Below, one piece after another: positions 7,019-10,854 of a stretch of DNA of 10,854 bases. The DNA is taken from assembly GCA_031292465.1 (NCBI GenBank), contig JARLHB010000240.1, positions 1 through 10,854 on the forward strand, given 5' to 3'. Every line of letters starts with the position of its first letter. The first letter of the stretch is position 1. A program made the translations under genes and the position numbers. The notes below the pieces were generated by a model. It was not told the origin of the DNA and searched no databases. It saw nothing but the letters and a program-made list of their open reading frames with translations. This DNA comes from Ignavibacteriaceae bacterium (GTDB lineage Bacteria > Bacteroidota > Ignavibacteria > Ignavibacteriales > Ignavibacteriaceae).

Positions 7019-8383
7019 TTGAAGGAAATAATAGATTATATTCAAAATAATATTAATTCATTCCAGGAAGAACTTAAGGAATTTTTAAGCATACCAAGCA
7101 TAAGCATGCTTCCCGAGCATAAAGATGATATAAACCGCTGTGCAGATTATGTGGCAGATAAATTGCGCAGCGCGGGTATGAGCAGGGTGGAGATATTCAA
7201 AACGGAAGGACATCCGCTTGTTTACGGCGAATGGCTTGGAGCCCCCGGAAAGCCTGTGGTGCTTGTCTACGGCCATTATGATGTTCAGCCTGCCGAGCCC
7301 CTGGAATTATGGGAAACCCCGCCATTTGAACCTGTTATTAAAGACGGTAAAATTTTTGCACGCGGCGCTACAGACGACAAAGGACAAATATTTATGCACT
7401 TCAAAAGCGTAGAGTCCTTCTTTAAAGTAGATGGCAGCCTGCCCTTAAATATAAAGTTTATTATTGAAGGCGAAGAAGAAACCGGAAGCGCAAGCCTTGA
7501 ATCATTCATTAATAATAATGCAGAACTTTTAAAATGCGATGCAGTGATAATATCCGACACTGCTTTATTTGATGAAGGAATTCCAACCCTTACTTACGGC
7601 CTGCGCGGGCTTTCTTATATGGAAGTGGAAGTTTCCGGCTCAAAAGCCGACTTGCATTCAGGTACGTACGGCGGAGCAGTAGCTAACCCTATTAACATAC
7701 TTGCCGGAATGATTGCAAAGCTTCATGATAAAAACGGAAGAGTTAATATTCCGCATTTCTATGACGGCGTTTTGAAAATTACAAGTAAAGAAAAAGAAAA
7801 TTTTAAACGGCTGAAATTTTCCGACAAAAGATTTGCTGAAGAAGCCGGCGTTAAACTTCTTGAAGGTGAAAAGGGCTATACTACGCTTGAAAGAGTTTGG
7901 ACAAGGCCTACATTGGATTGTAACGGAATTTTCGGCGGGTTTACAGGCAAAGGTGCTAAAACGGTAATCACAACAAAAGCTACCGCAAAAATCAGCATGC
8001 GCCTTGTTCCGAATCAGGATCCGAATAAAATTTCCAAACTCTTTACAAAATACATTAAAAGCATTGCACCAAAATCCGTTAAAGTTGAAGTTAAAAATCT
8101 CAACGGTGCGTATCCGGTACTTACACCCTTAGATAACCCTGCTACAATAGCGGCCGCTAAATCTATGGAAAAGGCATTTGGAAAAAAGATAGTATATATG
8201 AGAGAAGGCGGATCCATTCCTATTGTAACGGCTTTTTCTAAAAAATTAAAAGCTCCTGTAGTGTTAATGGGCCTAGGCCTGAATAATGAGAATTTACATT
8301 CGCCTAATGAGCATTTTAATCTTAATCACTTCAGGCTTGGAATTATAAGTTCCGTATTCTTTATGAAAGAATTTTCTTTGTAA
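7019..8383 (+). CDS. M20-family metallopeptidase (dipeptidase, ArgE/DapE/carnosinase-like)
   Basis: The product is a cytosolic two-metal (probably Zn) peptidase that cleaves dipeptides or small amide substrates; it resembles the PepV/CNDP-type branch. Starting at the TTG, it has 454 residues, normal for this branch. Motifs in order: YGHYDVQP with metal ligand His86 and Asp88; ARGATDDKG with bridging Asp119; EGEEETGS with catalytic Glu153 and metal ligand Glu154; SDT with Asp180; DLHSG with His213 of the dimerisation (lid) domain, which polarises the substrate; REGGSIP near 395-401; and LHSPNEH with metal ligand His427. All expected catalytic residues are present, so it should be active. There is no signal peptide. 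The next gene is 184 bases downstream, so it is probably transcribed alone. The exact substrate cannot be told from sequence. Residue roles are by analogy with carnosinase 2. Confidence 0.93.
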   Translation: MKEIIDYIQNNINSFQEELKEFLSIPSISMLPEHKDDINRCADYVADKLRSAGMSRVEIFKTEGHPLVYGEWLGAPGKPVVLVYGHYDVQPAEPLELWETPPFEPVIKDGKIFARGATDDKGQIFMHFKSVESFFKVDGSLPLNIKFIIEGEEETGSASLESFINNNAELLKCDAVIISDTALFDEGIPTLTYGLRGLSYMEVEVSGSKADLHSGTYGGAVANPINILAGMIAKLHDKNGRVNIPHFYDGVLKITSKEKENFKRLKFSDKRFAEEAGVKLLEGEKGYTTLERVWTRPTLDCNGIFGGFTGKGAKTVITTKATAKISMRLVPNQDPNKISKLFTKYIKSIAPKSVKVEVKNLNGAYPVLTPLDNPATIAAAKSMEKAFGKKIVYMREGGSIPIVTAFSKKLKAPVVLMGLGLNNENLHSPNEHFNLNHFRLGIISSVFFMKEFSL

Positions 8384-8567
8384 TATTGTATGATTCTAAG
8401 ATTGATAATAACAAATTAAGAATTTTCGTAAAGTAATGCTGATATTAAATATTTAAAGCTTTGTTTCCGGATGATTTATGAACTTTATTCCAATTCTTAG
8501 CTTTATAGTAAGCGGCATAATTGTTGAAAATTATTGAGATTGTTTAAGTCATTTTTAAAGAAAGACG

Positions 8568-9419
8568 ATGAAAAAGTATATTCTCTTTTTATTGATGTTA
8601 TCTATGTCTTTCCTGTTCTATACCTGCGGAAAGAAAGGTGCGGAAGTTCATGCACCCGGTGATGATGTTGCCACTTCACCCGAAAAAGATGCGCAAATTC
8701 AGCAGTATAACCTGGCTGTAAAACAGTCGCAGGGCGGCAATAATAATCCTTATGATACTTTGGCTCTTGCTTCCTATGTGCTTGCTAATTTTCCGAGCGG
8801 CTCATACCTGATGAGTATAGATAAAACAACAACTTATTCTTTGCCCAGACCTGCTGTGCTATATTCTCAGCAAAGCGACGGAATGTATGTGTTTGCCGTT
8901 ATTGCAAAATCAAGATCTACAGAAAGGCTGATTGAGAAGAAAAATATAGTAGGATATAATCAAAGCTTTATTGATCTTGACAGTACAAAGCTCGGTACGG
9001 CATTCTTTTTCCTTACCTTGTTTAAATGCGAAAATAATTCGTTTACAAAAATATGGGAATCGGTTATACCTGATCACGGCGGCTTTAGTTTTATGGCATT
9101 AGACAAATGGGCGTATAACGGCACACCGTTTGTTAAAGTAGAATTCTATTATGCACGCGGCATAGGGCATATTGATTATAACTATTTCCTTGTAAACGGA
9201 CTTAAAGAACTTCCGCATTTGCTAATGACTTATAAGGGTATCGATTTTCAAAGAAATATTGCGAATGTAAATAATGACAAATACCCTGATTATTATGAAT
9301 ACCTGATCTATAATACTAATGACAGGATATACGTTAAAGACTCTATAGCGTTTGTATGGAATGTAAAAGACAGTGTGTATGTAAACACCCGAAACCATAG
9401 ACAGACTCGCCCTTATTGA
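8568..9419 (+). CDS. Lipoprotein of unknown function with a Ca-loop-like motif
   Basis: This 283-aa protein has a lipoprotein signal peptide: KK at 2-3, a hydrophobic core at 4-18 and the lipobox LFYTC with Cys20 as the lipidation site. A polar linker (about 21-60) follows, then a compact globular region rich in beta strands and aromatic residues. Near the C-terminus 'NVNNDKYPD' (233-241) has the spacing of the acidic/Asn calcium-binding loops found in FG-GAP/VCBS and dockerin-like repeats, but only one copy is seen. I do not recognise the family. Only a weak AAAGAAAG precedes the ATG. The gene stands alone: 184 bases separate it from the M20 gene and 155 from the ygfZ-like gene, with a terminator-like hairpin behind it. 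The membrane-anchored envelope location is well supported; function is not. Confidence 0.8.
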   Translation: MKKYILFLLMLSMSFLFYTCGKKGAEVHAPGDDVATSPEKDAQIQQYNLAVKQSQGGNNNPYDTLALASYVLANFPSGSYLMSIDKTTTYSLPRPAVLYSQQSDGMYVFAVIAKSRSTERLIEKKNIVGYNQSFIDLDSTKLGTAFFFLTLFKCENNSFTKIWESVIPDHGGFSFMALDKWAYNGTPFVKVEFYYARGIGHIDYNYFLVNGLKELPHLLMTYKGIDFQRNIANVNNDKYPDYYEYLIYNTNDRIYVKDSIAFVWNVKDSVYVNTRNHRQTRPY

Positions 9420-9460
9420 TTTTTTTCTTATCTTTACCTTTCTGAATAAAATCTGGTAAT

Positions 9461-9521
9461 ATAATTTCCGTATTGCTTGTATAAAGCATTTGCAAAAAAA
9501 ATACGGAATTATTATTTTTTT
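9461..9521 (+). terminator. Terminator-like hairpin after the orphan lipoprotein gene
   Basis: TTCCGTATT (9466-9474) pairs perfectly with AATACGGAA (9500-9508), and the stem extends by four A-T pairs past one bulged T (9461-9464 with 9509-9512). The 25-base loop contains its own GCTT/AAGC mini-hairpin. A run of seven T follows at 9515-9521. The long loop and AT-rich stem make it weaker than the terminator at 3884. Confidence 0.55.
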
Positions 9522-9574
9522 AATCCTTTATCAATTATACCATTTTACAATTTATTTATTAGGCAAGGAATATA

Positions 9575-10693
9575 ATGTCTGACACTGAATTAAAAATAGA
9601 GCCGCTTTTACAATATTTTGAAAATTCCGGGTTTGTACCCGAAGTTATTGAAGGTAAAAAAATATTTAAACATTTTAACTCTAAAGAAGATGAAATTAAT
9701 TCTTTAACCGACGGTGTTGGGCTTAGAGATTTGTCTGGTAATAACATACTTGTACTTGAGGGCAAAGATGTACTTGATTTCCTTCACCGGATATCGACCA
9801 ACTCGTTGAAAAATGTTCAGGCTAATTCAATTTCACGAACAATATTAACAACTGAAAAAGGGCGGATTATTGATACCGTTTCGATTATAAGTTTTGATGA
9901 CCGCCATTTACTTATATGCAGCAGGGCGCATGGCTCTAAAGTGAAAAGATGGATTGAAAAATATATTATTACCGATGATGTAAGTATGAATGGCCCTTCA
10001 GACAAATATGCACTGCTTGAAGTTTTAGGCCCACAGGCCGATTCTTTTATGACACTTATCTGCGGTAATTCTGTTAATGACATAGAACTTAACAAATTTA
10101 AATCAGTCAGTTCCGAAGGCGTTTTGTTTTACATGGCAAGACTTAAAGACAGAATTGGTAAAACTAAATTCTGGCTCTGGCTTAATCCAGAAAATTCTGC
10201 AAAACTTGTTGATTTTATGCTGAAGAATAAAGGGATATTTAATTTCAATCTGATTGGCGATGACGCTTATAACTGTTACCGTATTAATAAAGGAATTCCC
10301 GCTGCTCCGAATGAGATAAACGATTTATATAACCCGCATGAGGCAAACCTGACGGATTTGGTTAGCTTTACCAAAGGATGTTACATAGGGCAGGAAGTTA
10401 TTGCCCGGCTTGATACTTATGATAAAGTGCAAAAACATTTAACAGGAGTTTCATTTACTGAACCGGTTGATGAACATGTTCAATATAATTTGTCGGATAA
10501 TTCCGGGCATGAAGCAGGTATGGTAACATCAGTTGTTTATTCGGAAAGGTCCGGTAAATATATAGGGCTTGCTTACATCAGGAACACATATCTTCAGGAA
10601 GGAACTGAGTTAACAGCTAAAGATTCAAATGGTAAAAGTATAAAAGTTATTGTCGAAAGCTTACCGTTCCGTAAAAAATCATCTAAACAATAA
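9575..10693 (+). CDS. ygfZ: YgfZ/GcvT-like folate-binding protein
   Basis: YgfZ-type proteins bind tetrahydrofolate and help maintain or repair certain Fe-S enzymes; they share the GcvT (aminomethyltransferase) fold but are not part of the glycine cleavage system. The N-terminal folate-binding domain is recognisable from 'LRDLSGNNILVLEGKD' (50-65) and 'FLHRISTNSL' (69-78). The diagnostic YgfZ signature KGCYIGQEVIAR is at 267-278, with the conserved Cys269. A C-terminal beta domain (about 285-365) contains 'GLAYIRNTYLQEGTEL', as in the family. The length, 372 aa, is slightly above the E. coli protein because of a longer N-terminus. AAGGA (9565-9569) lies 5 bases before the ATG. The next gene follows after 20 bases, so the two form an operon. 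Family membership is firm; the Fe-S role is transferred from studied homologues. Confidence 0.9.
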   Translation: MSDTELKIEPLLQYFENSGFVPEVIEGKKIFKHFNSKEDEINSLTDGVGLRDLSGNNILVLEGKDVLDFLHRISTNSLKNVQANSISRTILTTEKGRIIDTVSIISFDDRHLLICSRAHGSKVKRWIEKYIITDDVSMNGPSDKYALLEVLGPQADSFMTLICGNSVNDIELNKFKSVSSEGVLFYMARLKDRIGKTKFWLWLNPENSAKLVDFMLKNKGIFNFNLIGDDAYNCYRINKGIPAAPNEINDLYNPHEANLTDLVSFTKGCYIGQEVIARLDTYDKVQKHLTGVSFTEPVDEHVQYNLSDNSGHEAGMVTSVVYSERSGKYIGLAYIRNTYLQEGTELTAKDSNGKSIKVIVESLPFRKKSSKQ

Positions 10694-10713
10694 GGTGAGG
10701 AAGAAGTTAAGGA

Positions 10714-10854
10714 ATGACAAAAATTTACACAAAAACCGGCGATAAGGGAGATACAGGATTATTCGGCGGCAAACGCGTTCCCAAACATTCTATTCGGATT
10801 GAAGCGTACGGAACGGTTGATGAACTAAATTCCTTTATAGGGCTTACGGTAACA
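10714..10854 (+). CDS. PduO-type cob(I)alamin adenosyltransferase, N-terminal part (cut by window edge)
   Basis: Only the first 47 residues are present, and the frame stays open to the last base. The start MTKIYTKTGDKGDTGLFGGK carries the ATP-binding motif of PduO/MMAB-type ATP:cob(I)alamin adenosyltransferases (TKTGDKGDTGLF, residues 6-17). It is followed by RVPK and then AYGTVDELNSFIG (31-43), the second conserved block. The enzyme transfers the adenosyl group of ATP to reduced cobalamin, making the cofactor for enzymes such as methylmalonyl-CoA mutase. A purine-rich AAGGTGAGG lies upstream at 10692-10700, and AAGGA directly abuts the ATG, so the exact ribosome site is unclear, but the motif spacing fixes the start. 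The gene follows the ygfZ-like gene by 20 bases, so co-transcription is likely. Confidence 0.92.
   Translation, partial: MTKIYTKTGDKGDTGLFGGKRVPKHSIRIEAYGTVDELNSFIGLTVT

Noticed and set aside
7285..7560. Minus-strand open frame of 91 codons inside the M20 gene
   Set aside because: It lies wholly inside a gene with complete catalytic motifs and its product shows no family features; it is a frame shadow.
8478..8537. 19-codon hydrophobic ORF between the M20 gene and the orphan lipoprotein gene
   Set aside because: No ribosome binding site, and short hydrophobic frames arise easily in AT-rich spacers. The 8384-8567 gap otherwise holds nothing I can support.

Overview
The window looks like chromosomal sequence from an AT-rich Gram-negative bacterium of the Bacteroidota/Chlorobi/Ignavibacteria group. 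The clearest pointer is the protein end at 1-566. It carries a type IX secretion (T9SS) type A sorting domain with the NYPNPFNPST signature that is very common in Ignavibacteria and relatives. Two lipoproteins, an outer-membrane protein and an LptF/LptG pair fit the same kind of cell envelope. The lineage is an inference from protein character; there is no rRNA gene here.

Layout, left to right. (1) 1-566, +: the C-terminal end of a large secreted protein, probably an M1-type aminopeptidase with a T9SS sorting tail. (2) 567-842: an AT-rich gap rich in inverted repeats. (3) 843-3870, +: a two-gene unit encoding a 528-aa lipoprotein and a 474-aa outer-membrane protein (DUF5723/FadL-like in character), closed by a strong intrinsic terminator at 3884-3909. 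(4) 6590-4085, -: a two-gene unit, lptF-like then lptG-like, for lipopolysaccharide export permease subunits. (5) 6591-7018: a 428-bp divergent gap with an inverted repeat and a small GC-richer patch. (6) 7019-8383, +: an M20-family metallodipeptidase whose start is best placed at a TTG codon behind a clear Shine-Dalgarno sequence. (7) 8568-9419, +: an orphan lipoprotein of unknown function, followed by a terminator-like hairpin. (8) 9575-10854, +: a YgfZ/GcvT-like folate-binding protein and, 20 bases downstream, the beginning of a PduO-type cob(I)alamin adenosyltransferase cut by the window edge.

Most of the content is envelope biogenesis (surface-exported peptidase, lipoprotein/outer-membrane pair, LPS export) plus general metabolism (peptide turnover, Fe-S/folate-linked repair, cobalamin activation). 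I see no tRNA, rRNA, CRISPR array, transposase, integrase, phage gene or defence module, and no evidence for a new multi-gene system. The least understood items are the lipoprotein/outer-membrane protein pair, the orphan lipoprotein, and the structured intergenic stretches.
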